A stretch of DNA of 46,924 nt from JAAYCI01 sp031551695 (GTDB taxonomy: Bacteria > Bacillota > Clostridia > Oscillospirales > Ruminococcaceae), in the NCBI GenBank assembly GCA_031551695.1, contig JAVBNG010000025.1:1-46924 (forward strand), given 5' to 3'. Positions 7,574-15,381 of the stretch are shown in pieces; within the stretch, counting starts at the first letter, position 1, and every line of letters starts with the position of its first letter. The position numbers and the translations under genes were made by a program. Under the pieces are notes generated by a model. That model had not been told where the DNA came from. It saw nothing but the letters and a program-made list of their open reading frames with translations, and searched no databases.

Positions 7574-9103
7574 GTGAGGAAAAAGCTGAAAGAAACAACG
7601 CGTGAGGCGCTTTCCGCCGTATTGCCCATCACGGTCATCGTGCTGCTGCTAAGCGTGTTTATTTCGCCCATGCAAACGGGTACGGTGATGCTGTTTTTGT
7701 GCGGGGCGTTTTTGCTGGTGGTGGGCATGGGCCTGTTCACCATGGGGGCGGACATGGCCATGATCCCCATGGGCGAGGACATCGGCATCACCATGACGAA
7801 AACGCACAAGCTGGTGCTGGTGGGCCTTGTCAGCTTCGCCATGGGTGTCATCATCACCGTTGCCGAGCCGGATTTGCGCGTGCTGGCGGAGCTGGTGCCC
7901 TCGCTGCCAAACACGATGCTGATTTGGACGGTAGCCGTTGGAGTGGGGATTTTTCTGGTGCTTGCCATCCTGCGCATCTTGTTCCGCATCCCGCTTTCGC
8001 GGATGCTCATCGTTTGTTACGGTGTGGTAATCATCGTCTCCATTTTTGCCCCGAACAATTTTGTGCCGGTGGCCTTCGATTCCGGCGGCGTGACAACGGG
8101 CCCCATCACCGTGCCGTTTATTCTGGCCATGGGCCTTGGCCTCGCGTCCATCCGCGGCGACAAAGAATCCCGCGAGGACAGCTTCGGCCTTGTTGCCCTG
8201 TGCAGCATCGGCCCCATTTTGGCCGTGCTGCTGCTGGGCATCGTGTACCATCCGGGGGAAACGGCCTATACGCTGCCGGTGGTTCCGGAGGTCGTCACCT
8301 CACGTGACGTGATGATGGAGTTTGCGCACGGCCTGCCGCATTATTTTAAGGAAGTGGCCGCGGCCCTGTGGCCCATTTTGGCGGTGCTGCTGCTGTTCCA
8401 GCTCATCACCCGGCGCTACCACAAGCGCCAGCTGGCGCGCATCATCATCGGCCTTGGCTACACCTTTGCCGGGCTGGTGCTGTTCATGACAGGCGTGAAC
8501 GTGGGCTTTATCCCCGTGGGGCAGCTGCTGGGCGCCGACATCGCGGGTTCCGCCATAAGCTGGCTGCTGATACCGCTGGGGGCGCTGGTGGGTTACTTCA
8601 TCGTGGCGGCCGAGCCCGCCGTGCACGTGCTGCGCAAGCAGGTGGAGACGATATCCGCCGGGGCAATTCCCGGCGCGGCGGTGCAGAGGTACCTTTCCGT
8701 CGGTGTTGCGGCGTCGCTGGCCATTGCCATGTTCCGCGTGCTGACGGGAATTTCCATTTACTGGTTTTTGATCCCGGGCTATATAGCCGCTTTGGCCATG
8801 ACCTTTTTTGTGCCGAAAATTTTCGTCGGCATCGCGTTTGACTCCGGCGGCGTGGTCAGCGGCCCCATGACCTCCACCTTTTTGCTGCCCTTTGTCATCG
8901 GTGCATGTGTGGACCCCAGCCGCATTATGACGGACGCGTTCGGCCTGGTGGCTATGGTTGCCATGACGCCGCTGCTGGCTATACAGATCATGGGTATCGT
9001 ATACAAAAGCCACATGGCGCGGGCAATGGCCGAGGAGGCCGCAGAAGCCGCCGCGTGCGACGACGACATTGTGGAATTCACGGAGGGAGAGGCAGATGCC
9101 TGA
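7574..9103 (+). CDS. Double DUF1538 membrane protein (UmpAB-like), 509 aa
   Basis: This is an integral membrane protein made of two similar halves (about residues 1-245 and 250-490). Each half has six or so hydrophobic segments and a repeat of PVAFDSGGVTTGPITVPF (first half) and GIAFDSGGVVSGPMTSTF (second half); a second repeated motif is DSFGLVALCSIGP and DAFGLVAMVAMTP. DUF1538 proteins include the UmpA/UmpB pair reported as a cation/proton antiporter; here both units are in one chain. The substrate is not shown by the sequence. The start is GTG at 7574 with a GGGGGTGAT site. The stop overlaps the next gene by eight bases, coupling it to a PII-like protein that probably regulates it. Confidence 0.85.
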   Translation: MRKKLKETTREALSAVLPITVIVLLLSVFISPMQTGTVMLFLCGAFLLVVGMGLFTMGADMAMIPMGEDIGITMTKTHKLVLVGLVSFAMGVIITVAEPDLRVLAELVPSLPNTMLIWTVAVGVGIFLVLAILRILFRIPLSRMLIVCYGVVIIVSIFAPNNFVPVAFDSGGVTTGPITVPFILAMGLGLASIRGDKESREDSFGLVALCSIGPILAVLLLGIVYHPGETAYTLPVVPEVVTSRDVMMEFAHGLPHYFKEVAAALWPILAVLLLFQLITRRYHKRQLARIIIGLGYTFAGLVLFMTGVNVGFIPVGQLLGADIAGSAISWLLIPLGALVGYFIVAAEPAVHVLRKQVETISAGAIPGAAVQRYLSVGVAASLAIAMFRVLTGISIYWFLIPGYIAALAMTFFVPKIFVGIAFDSGGVVSGPMTSTFLLPFVIGACVDPSRIMTDAFGLVAMVAMTPLLAIQIMGIVYKSHMARAMAEEAAEAAACDDDIVEFTEGEADA

Positions 9104-9830
9104 CACAGGATATATTATAAACCCGGCGCCACGGCTGCTGGTGGTGATTGTAGACCATGACGATGCCCCGCGGCTGGAAAATATCCTGCGGGAAAAGCAT
9201 GTGCATTTCCATTACATGTTCAAGGGAATGGGCACGGCAAGCAGCGAAATATTGAAGGCGTTCGGGCTTTCGGGCACGGAAAAAACAGTGTGTATCTGCA
9301 TGGTGCCGGGCTTTCGCGCGCGGCCGCTGATGACGGCCGCCATGGAGCGTCTGGAGATGACGCGCCCGGGCAACGGCCTGGTGTTCGTGATACCGGTAAG
9401 CGGCGTAAGCGCCACGATGGCGGGCGCGTTTACCAAGGAGACTGAACTGCACAAGGAAAGGCTGGCGGAGCATATGGACAGCGAAGCGGAGAAGAGCTGC
9501 ACCCTGGCGCGTTATGAGCTGGTGGTGGCGGTGGTGAACCAGGGTTACAGTGTGGACGTGATGGACGCCGCCCGAGCGGCTGGCGCGCGCGGCGGCACCA
9601 TTGTGAACGCGCGGCACTCCGGCGTGGAAGAAGCAGTGAAGTTTTTTGGCATCTCCCTGCAGGAGGAAAAGGAGATCGTCGCCATTTTGGTGGGCAAAGA
9701 GCAAAAGCGTGAACTGATGCAGGCCGTCAGCAAGGCCTGCGGCATGCGCACGCCCGCCCACGGCATCGTGATCTCGCTGCCGGTGGAGAGCTGCGCCGGC
9801 ATCGACATGAGCGGCGAAGAGTTTGAGTGA
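9096..9830 (+). CDS. Tandem PII-like signal protein, 244 aa
   Basis: Two PII-like domains lie in one chain: the first about residues 10-110 (LLVVIVDHDDAPRLENIL; GLVFVIPVSGV) and the second about 130-240 (YELVVAVVNQGYSVDVMDA; GARGGTIVNARH; GIVISLPVESC). PII proteins are small sensors that bind nucleotides in the cleft between subunits; GARGGTI in the second domain resembles their conserved GARG loop. The ATG at 9096 follows GGAGGGAG and overlaps the DUF1538 stop. PII-like genes are often found next to DUF1538 genes, so it likely gates that transporter. The first domain lacks an obvious GARG-type loop and may be a structural partner. Confidence 0.82.
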   Translation: MPDTGYIINPAPRLLVVIVDHDDAPRLENILREKHVHFHYMFKGMGTASSEILKAFGLSGTEKTVCICMVPGFRARPLMTAAMERLEMTRPGNGLVFVIPVSGVSATMAGAFTKETELHKERLAEHMDSEAEKSCTLARYELVVAVVNQGYSVDVMDAARAAGARGGTIVNARHSGVEEAVKFFGISLQEEKEIVAILVGKEQKRELMQAVSKACGMRTPAHGIVISLPVESCAGIDMSGEEFE

Positions 9831-9873
9831 GCCGGGCCGTGATTTGGTCCCGGGATTGATACCCTGATAAGCA

Positions 9874-9912
9874 AGCGCCTGTCAAGGAGATTCCCCTGAC
9901 AGGCGCTGTTTT
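9874..9912. terminator. Terminator between convergent PII-like and GGDEF genes
   Basis: AGCGCCTGTCA and TGACAGGCGCT form an eleven-base stem. It is followed by GTTTTAT on the plus strand and can serve the PII-like transcript. Confidence 0.8.
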
Positions 9913-9923
9913 ATGTTGTGTGT

Positions 9924-10826
9924 TTAGTCTTCGTCTGATGTGACGCAGTTTTTCCCCTTTTGCTTGCTTTGGTACATCAGGCTGTCGGCGCGGTCGATCA
10001 CCGACTGGATGCCGTCGTCTATCAGGGCGACGGTGATGCCGATGGACGCGGTGACGGACAGTTCCTTGCCGCCCACGTTGATAACAGAGCCCGCCGTTAG
10101 CACGCAAAGCTTTTTGGCAAGCATGACGGCCTCTTCGTCATGCTTGATTTCAAACACCGCCACAAATTCCTCGCCGCCCCATCGGCCCAACAGGTCGGAG
10201 GTGCGCATACTGCGGTTGATGGACTTTGACACGCTTTTCAGCATCTCATCCCCGGCGTTGTGGCCGTAGGTGTTGTTGAATGCGCTGAAATTGTCGATAT
10301 CCAAGAAGGCCACGCAAAACTGCCGGTGAAAACGTTTCAGCTCGTGCAAGCGGTACTCCAGATAGCTTTCCATCTTGCGGCGGTTGGCAATGCCGGTAAG
10401 GGGGTCCACCATGGCCATGTTGGAGAGCCTCTCGATGAGGTCGTCCTCGTACACCACGGGGGAAGAAGGCGTGAATATTTCCACCGCCCCCACAATTTCA
10501 TCGCCATCTTTCAGCGGGGAGATATTGACGTAGACAGGGATGCGGTGGCCGTCCTTGTGGCGCAGGAACACCTCGGCCTTGCGCTGCTTGCCGTCGATGA
10601 TAGTGTCGTGCAAAGGACAGCCCAAAATGCACAGGGTGTGGCCTTCCTTGTCGATGTGGCTGAGCAGGTTGTCTTGGCAACGCTGGCCAAGAATCTCGGC
10701 GGCGGAATAGCCGGTGATATCCTCGGCCGCCTTATTCCAGAAGGTGATGCGGCGCTCGCCATCCACAAGGTAAACGCCGTCACACAGGTTGTTGATGATG
10801 GACAGGTACAGTTCTTCCGATTTCAT
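9924..10826 (-). CDS. PAS-GGDEF diguanylate cyclase, 300 aa
   Basis: It should make cyclic di-GMP from two GTP. The PAS domain spans about residues 5-120 and contains CILGCPLHD and RHKDGHRIPVYV, a pattern seen in redox- or ligand-sensing PAS domains of anaerobes. The GGDEF domain (about 135-295) has the active-site GGEEF at residues 217-221, MVDPLTGIANRR at the domain entry, and RTSD at 208-211, five residues before GGEEF, which fits an RxxD product-inhibition site. No membrane segment is visible, so it is probably cytosolic. The ATG at 10826 follows GGGGAAAA; an upstream extension with CLCCAR is not supported. It is transcribed alone, convergent with the PII-like gene. Confidence 0.9.
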   Translation of the reverse strand: MKSEELYLSIINNLCDGVYLVDGERRITFWNKAAEDITGYSAAEILGQRCQDNLLSHIDKEGHTLCILGCPLHDTIIDGKQRKAEVFLRHKDGHRIPVYVNISPLKDGDEIVGAVEIFTPSSPVVYEDDLIERLSNMAMVDPLTGIANRRKMESYLEYRLHELKRFHRQFCVAFLDIDNFSAFNNTYGHNAGDEMLKSVSKSINRSMRTSDLLGRWGGEEFVAVFEIKHDEEAVMLAKKLCVLTAGSVINVGGKELSVTASIGITVALIDDGIQSVIDRADSLMYQSKQKGKNCVTSDED

Positions 10827-10964
10827 GTTTTCCCCAACTTCACTTGTATGATACTGCCTTGCACAGCACAGGCAGGCGCGAATGACGGGCATAAAACTTA
10901 CCTTATCTTAACACAACCACGCCAATAAAGTCCACCGCCGCAAAGATTTTTTACGCTGCAAAGA

Positions 10965-10992
10965 TGACTTTTTTTGGTGGAAATGGTATACT
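10965..10992 (+). promoter_or_regulatory. Promoter of the cytidylyltransferase gene
   Basis: TATACT at 10987-10992 is a good -10. The best -35 is TGACTT at 10965-10970 with a 16-base spacer, which is weak. The start codon follows 34 bases after the -10. Confidence 0.45.
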
Positions 10993-11025
10993 GAACACGT
11001 ATTCTATAAGTGCGAGGTGCCGCAA

Positions 11026-11742
11026 ATGAACTATGCTCTTATTTTTGCCGGTGGAACCGGGCAGCGCATGAACACACGGACGAAACCCAAGCAGTTTTTA
11101 GAACTGCACGGGAAGCCGGTTTTGGTTTACACACTGGAGCATTTTGAAAACCATCCGGATATCGACGGCATTGTTCTCGTGTCCCTCAGCGGCTGGATAA
11201 ACAGCCTGAAAACTATGCTGCACCGCTATGAAATAACCAAGGTGAAGAAAATCGTGCCGGGCGGCGCCACAGGGCATGAGTCGATTTACAACGGCCTGGC
11301 TGCAATGGGAGACGGGTGCGGCGAGGATGACATCGTTTTGATCCACGATGGTGTGCGGCCGCTGATTAACGAGGAGTTGATCGATGCGAATATTGCGGCC
11401 GCGAAAAGCTGGGGTGCGGCCATCACGGCCGAGCCCGTGGTAGAGTCCATTGTGCAGTGCCCCGACAGGCAAACCATATCAAGTGTGCCGCCCCGGGGCG
11501 AGATGTACGTGGCGAAGGCCCCGCAGACGTTCCGCTACAGGCTGGTTTTAGATTTATACAAAAAAGCCCGGGAGGATGGGTTTTTGGCGGTGGATTCCGC
11601 ACATTTGTGCAACCAGTACCACACACGGATGCACCTTGTGCCCAGCACGCCCAACAATATGAAAATCACGGCCCCGCAGGACTATTACATCTTCCGCGCG
11701 CTGTATGAGGCGATGGAAAACCAGCAGATTTTGGGGATGTGA
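11026..11742 (+). CDS. IspD/TarI-type cytidylyltransferase, 238 aa
   Basis: This enzyme activates a sugar-alcohol phosphate with CTP. The nucleotide-binding N-terminus is clear (ALIFAGGTGQRM then TKPKQFLELHGKPVL), as are IHDGVRPLI and the substrate region KAPQTFRY. The family covers IspD (methylerythritol phosphate pathway) and TarI (ribitol-5-phosphate, teichoic acid). FAGGTGQRM and the C-terminal MKITAPQDYYIF look closer to TarI, but the choice is open. If TarI, CDP-ribitol could feed the nearby glycopolymer operon. The ATG at 11026 is preferred over GTG 11017 because GAGGTG lies six bases upstream of it. It is monocistronic. Confidence 0.85.
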   Translation: MNYALIFAGGTGQRMNTRTKPKQFLELHGKPVLVYTLEHFENHPDIDGIVLVSLSGWINSLKTMLHRYEITKVKKIVPGGATGHESIYNGLAAMGDGCGEDDIVLIHDGVRPLINEELIDANIAAAKSWGAAITAEPVVESIVQCPDRQTISSVPPRGEMYVAKAPQTFRYRLVLDLYKKAREDGFLAVDSAHLCNQYHTRMHLVPSTPNNMKITAPQDYYIFRALYEAMENQQILGM

Positions 11743-11753
11743 CAGAAGAAAAC

Positions 11754-11788
11754 AAAAACACCACTCGAACCACGAGTGGTGTTTTTTT
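11754..11788 (+). terminator. Terminator after the cytidylyltransferase gene
   Basis: AAAACACCACTCG and CGAGTGGTGTTTT form a long stem with a five-base loop, followed by TTTTT. This is a strong intrinsic terminator. Confidence 0.88.
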
Positions 11789-11834
11789 GTTGTGGGTGCC
11801 GCAGGGCCATAATTGCGAGGCAACAACACGGTGC

Positions 11835-11860
11835 ATACCCCGCCACTTAGAGCGGGGTAT
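11835..11860. repeat. Inverted repeat downstream of the zinc-ribbon gene
   Basis: ATACCCCGC and GCGGGGTAT form a perfect nine-base stem around CACTTAGA. No T-tract follows on either strand, so it may be a weak terminator or an mRNA end structure. Confidence 0.45.
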
Positions 11861-11884
11861 CGCGGGCCTCAGAACCAATACCGG

Positions 11885-12550
11885 TTATTTCAAAAGCGTG
11901 ATGTTGCCGATGAGGGGAAGGGGTTTGCACTTGCCCTTGGCGGCATTAATAATGCCGATGATGGCAAGGACCGGGAAAATGAGGGACACCAGCCCCAGCA
12001 GGATGCTGATGACGCTGTAAATGCCCACGCCGACGCGGGAGAAAAGTAGGGCGGAGAGGATGGCCGTGATGATGCGGTACAAGATGGAGTAGACGACTTC
12101 GCCAATGACCAGCACCAGGCCCTGGCCCGCGTGAAAGCGGGCAAAGGGAGATTCCTTGGCGGCAAGAAGGGGGACCAGCACCAGCGGCCCGAAATAGGCC
12201 AGGACGCCCATCAGCTTGTTTGCCTGGGCGTCGGCCTGGGGCGAGTTTGGCGCGGCGGCGTAGGACGACTGCATTTGGTATGGCTGCTGCGCCTGATAGG
12301 GCTGTTGCGGGGCAGTGTACGGTTGCGGCGCGGGCTGTGGCGTGTTAAGCTGGGCCGGGGTCTGCGGCGGTTGCTGCTGCTGGGCCGCGGCACCGCCTGC
12401 CCGGTATACCTGGGGCTGTGCGGGCGCCTGCTGCACAGGCGGCTGGGGCGCGGCTTGCTGCGCGGGCGCCGCTACAACCGGCTGGCCGCAGGACGCGCAA
12501 AACGGCTGGTTGTCGGCAACCTGGTTGCCGCAATTTCCACAATATGCCAT
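11885..12550 (-). CDS. Zinc-ribbon membrane protein (DUF4870-like), 221 aa
   Basis: The N-terminus is a zinc ribbon (YCGNCGNQV then FCASCGQPV). A long Pro/Gln/Ala-rich linker follows, roughly residues 28-115. The C-terminal half has about three hydrophobic segments (LMGVLAYFGPLVLVPLLA; ILYRIITAILSALLF; IISILLGLVSLIFPV-type) with FARFHAGQGL between them, which is the DUF4870/Tic20-like pattern. The role is unknown. The ATG at 12550 follows GGAGGGA. It is transcribed toward the cytidylyltransferase gene and appears monocistronic. Confidence 0.8.
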   Translation of the reverse strand: MAYCGNCGNQVADNQPFCASCGQPVVAAPAQQAAPQPPVQQAPAQPQVYRAGGAAAQQQQPPQTPAQLNTPQPAPQPYTAPQQPYQAQQPYQMQSSYAAAPNSPQADAQANKLMGVLAYFGPLVLVPLLAAKESPFARFHAGQGLVLVIGEVVYSILYRIITAILSALLFSRVGVGIYSVISILLGLVSLIFPVLAIIGIINAAKGKCKPLPLIGNITLLK

Positions 12551-12683
12551 GAAAGTCCCTCCAGTGTCTTATTAAGACAGTAAAATAATTATACAGTGTG
12601 TTACAAAATTTAGTATATCAAAAAACACACCGGATGTCGATGAGTTTTATAATTCGCCGGCAACAGGGGCTTTCAGGGCATCC

Positions 12684-12714
12684 AAAAAAAAGCAAGGCCC
12701 TTGGGCCTTGCTTT
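12684..12714 (-). terminator. Terminator of the five-gene glycopolymer operon
   Basis: AAAGCAAGGCCC (12689-12700) and GGGCCTTGCTTT (12703-12714) form a near-perfect stem, and the minus strand continues with TTTTTGG. It lies 14 bases after the last gene. Confidence 0.88.
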
Positions 12715-12727
12715 GGTTACAGCAACA

Positions 12728-15340
12728 TCAGTTTTCCGCCTGTGCGGGGTGGGTGGCCCGCTGTGCGTGGCGGCAGGCGTATTCATGGATTTTTTGCCCG
12801 CTTGTGCCGTCGCCGTTGGCAACGCGGGCGCACAACGCCTTTGCCTGGGCGTCATCCCACGCAATTTCCCCGCTGAGCATCTTTTCCACAAAGCTGCCCA
12901 CGGGAAAAACGCCCTGCTCGAAATAGTAATATCCCGTACGGAAGCGCGCGGTCGCCTGCAGGCGCTCCTGCAACAGGCCTTCCATCCGGAATGGGATCTC
13001 CACCCGCAGGCAGGTCTGCCCCGCGGCGTCTATCAGCAGCAGGCTGTTGTCATGCGCCAGGGATACAACACACCGGCCTGTTTCGTCCTGCCCCAAAAGC
13101 CGCGTGAACCCGCCGAAATGGTAGCCGGGTGATTTATAGCTGTACAGCTTGTTGCCAAGGCCGGTGGAAAATTCGGTCATCTTCCCGGTTTTCGGGTCGA
13201 TTTGCACGATCATGTTTGCAAAGTGTGGGAAGGCCAACAATTTGCCGCCGCTGTACACCATTTGCCAAAAACTGGTTTTGTCATAGCTGGGGCCCAGCCT
13301 GTCCCCGCCGGTAAAGCCCTCGGGAAAGGCGGCGAATTCCGTCACTTCACCTGTTTGCGGCACCCACCGTACAATGGCCTCCGGTTTTTTCTTTTGCGCG
13401 TACCACTGGTTGTTTTGCGTCAGCCAAAATGCAGCGCCGTCATAGGCGATGCCCGCGTAACCTGTGCCGGAGGACGGCACGGGGTGGAGCGTTGCGTGGC
13501 CCGAGTCAAGGTCAAGTTCCAGCACGGCGTCGCCCTGGGCAAACGGAAGGAAGAGCCGGTTTCCCTGCACACAGCCCGTGCCGCGGAACAACATGTCGCG
13601 GTGGCTTTGGATGTAGGGCTCAACCAGCCGGCGGCATTCCTCGTAATAGGCCACCTTGCCGGTGGCGGGTGCCCAGGTTGCGGCCGCGTGGGAATAAAAA
13701 GGGGCAAAGGCCACGCGGCCACCATGGGCGAAGGCGTTGTTGAAAGCGAGGGAATAGAGAGTTGGCTCGTAATAGCGGCCGGGTACCCGCGTTGCAAAGA
13801 AGGTGCCGCCGGCAATATCGTAAGACGTGAAGGCGGCGGCCATTCCGGGTGCAAAGCAGATTGTATCGCCCACCGCGGACGCGCCAAGGAACAGTTGGTC
13901 CGCAAACGGAGGCTCGCCGGGGAATTCCGCGATCATCTCCGCCTTGCCGCCCGCAAGGGGCGCACGGCACAGCGCGTTGAACCCTATGGCGGAAAACCAA
14001 AGGGAATCCTTGTGAATGGCGGCATATACAATCATGGGCCCGCGCAGTTCCTCTTCCAGCTCCTGCGGGCTTGCGGCAGCGCGCGAGATTTCCCCGTCAA
14101 GTTGGTACACCGGCTTGCCGGTGATGCCGTACATATACGCCACGGAGGAGCCCCGCGCGCCCACATAGGCGTCGCTGAGCGCAATGGCGCGGTCAACATC
14201 GGTGCTGGCGTCAAAGGCGCAAAATTGCTGTTGCCGGAACCAGGCTTCCAGTTCCTCGTATTCCTTCAAAAGCCCCGGCCGCATGGAGGCCAGCGTGGCT
14301 TTTGTCAGCGGGTGGGGGCGCCAAAGCAGGCCTGCGCCGGGGTTTGCCTCGAAAAAGGCAAACAGATTTTGCAATTTGGCGATCATCGTGCCGGAATGGG
14401 TCAAAAAATCCGCGACGGAGGTAATGAGCAAAAACACCGTTTTGCCTGCCAGCGCGGCTTCCCATTCCGGCGGCATGGGCGGCTTGTTTTTGTCAAGGGC
14501 AAGCACCCGGTCTATTTTAGGCGAGCCAAGCGCGGCGGGTTCGCCCCGGCTGCCAAGGCGTTTGAACAGCTGGCGGTCCGCCTCGTTTTGCGTCACCAAA
14601 ATGTCCGCGTGCAGCAGCACGGCGGCTTCCCCCGGGCCGCCCTCGCTGGAATTGTCCGACACAAAATACGGCACATATACCAGCGTGCGCACATGCTGCT
14701 TCAAGGCAGCCGAGTAAAAGGCCGGGTCCACGGTGGTGACGTAATTGTTGCCGTCATAGGGGTTGTGGATATAGGCGATATCCGGCTGCCGCTGTGCCGG
14801 CGCATATTCCTGGTAGCTTTCCACAGGCACATAGTCCGGGAATTGGTCGGCCTCCAGATGGCGCTGGCCCAGGCTGCCGTCCCCGCGCTTGTCATAATAG
14901 GGGATGGGCACCACGTGCACCTCACAGCGCCGGTCGGCCACGGCGGCTTGCCAAATGCTTTCCATACAATCCCACATGGACGCCTTATACGGCAGGAAAA
15001 CGACGGTGGTTTTTACCTCCGTCTCCTCCTCCAGTTCCCGGCGCACAAGGTTCAGCAATTTGCGCGCGTCTTTCACCTGCCCGGCGGCGGGCGCGTCTTG
15101 CTCACGCAAATCGTTGATCTCCTGCAGCAATCCCTGCGCTTCGCCCAGTTTTTCCGCGTAAAAGGAACTGCGCTCGGCAGAAAGTTCCCTTTCCAAAGTA
15201 CTTTTTACCGAATCCGCCGCGCCAAAGCAATCGTTCAGCACAACAAACGCGTCATCGGCGTTCATTTTTTTCACGTCTTTCAGGGCTTCCGCCACCGTGC
15301 TCAACAAGCGGTCGATCTGGTCGCGCAGGATTCTTGTCAT
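12728..15340 (-). CDS. CDP-glycerol-transferase-like protein fused to a propeller-like domain, 870 aa
   Basis: The first 105 residues are helical and charged, probably coiled coil. The next part (about 108-430) resembles CDP-glycerol glycerophosphotransferases of teichoic acid synthesis, with TTVVFLPYKASMWDCMES, PDIAYIHNPYDGNNYVTTVDP in pieces, LVYVPYFV and LLWRPHPLTKATL (His of the conserved RPHP motif) and GARGSSVAYMYG. The last 430 residues have repeated short strands with Gly/Asp turns (IVQIDPKTGKMTEFST; IVRWVPQTGEVTEFA; VLELDLDSGHATLHPV), which suggests a beta-propeller such as a Kelch/SMP-30-like fold. This fusion is unusual. It probably polymerises or attaches a polyol-phosphate unit, with the propeller binding a glycan or partner. 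It is the last gene of the operon, with 41 bases between it and the rgpF-like gene. Confidence 0.78.
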   Translation of the reverse strand: MTRILRDQIDRLLSTVAEALKDVKKMNADDAFVVLNDCFGAADSVKSTLERELSAERSSFYAEKLGEAQGLLQEINDLREQDAPAAGQVKDARKLLNLVRRELEEETEVKTTVVFLPYKASMWDCMESIWQAAVADRRCEVHVVPIPYYDKRGDGSLGQRHLEADQFPDYVPVESYQEYAPAQRQPDIAYIHNPYDGNNYVTTVDPAFYSAALKQHVRTLVYVPYFVSDNSSEGGPGEAAVLLHADILVTQNEADRQLFKRLGSRGEPAALGSPKIDRVLALDKNKPPMPPEWEAALAGKTVFLLITSVADFLTHSGTMIAKLQNLFAFFEANPGAGLLWRPHPLTKATLASMRPGLLKEYEELEAWFRQQQFCAFDASTDVDRAIALSDAYVGARGSSVAYMYGITGKPVYQLDGEISRAAASPQELEEELRGPMIVYAAIHKDSLWFSAIGFNALCRAPLAGGKAEMIAEFPGEPPFADQLFLGASAVGDTICFAPGMAAAFTSYDIAGGTFFATRVPGRYYEPTLYSLAFNNAFAHGGRVAFAPFYSHAAATWAPATGKVAYYEECRRLVEPYIQSHRDMLFRGTGCVQGNRLFLPFAQGDAVLELDLDSGHATLHPVPSSGTGYAGIAYDGAAFWLTQNNQWYAQKKKPEAIVRWVPQTGEVTEFAAFPEGFTGGDRLGPSYDKTSFWQMVYSGGKLLAFPHFANMIVQIDPKTGKMTEFSTGLGNKLYSYKSPGYHFGGFTRLLGQDETGRCVVSLAHDNSLLLIDAAGQTCLRVEIPFRMEGLLQERLQATARFRTGYYYFEQGVFPVGSFVEKMLSGEIAWDDAQAKALCARVANGDGTSGQKIHEYACRHAQRATHPAQAEN

Positions 15341-15381
15341 CGGGCGGTTCCTCCATCCATGCCAATTGTCATTTCCGGTGT

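Noticed and set aside
7242..7598. Minus-strand open frame of 118 codons across the tRNA fragment and terminator
   Set aside because: It overlaps the att site and a terminator and has no motif or ribosome site.
8300..9106. Minus-strand open frame of 268 codons
   Set aside because: It is antisense to the DUF1538 gene and His/Gln-rich without a family pattern.
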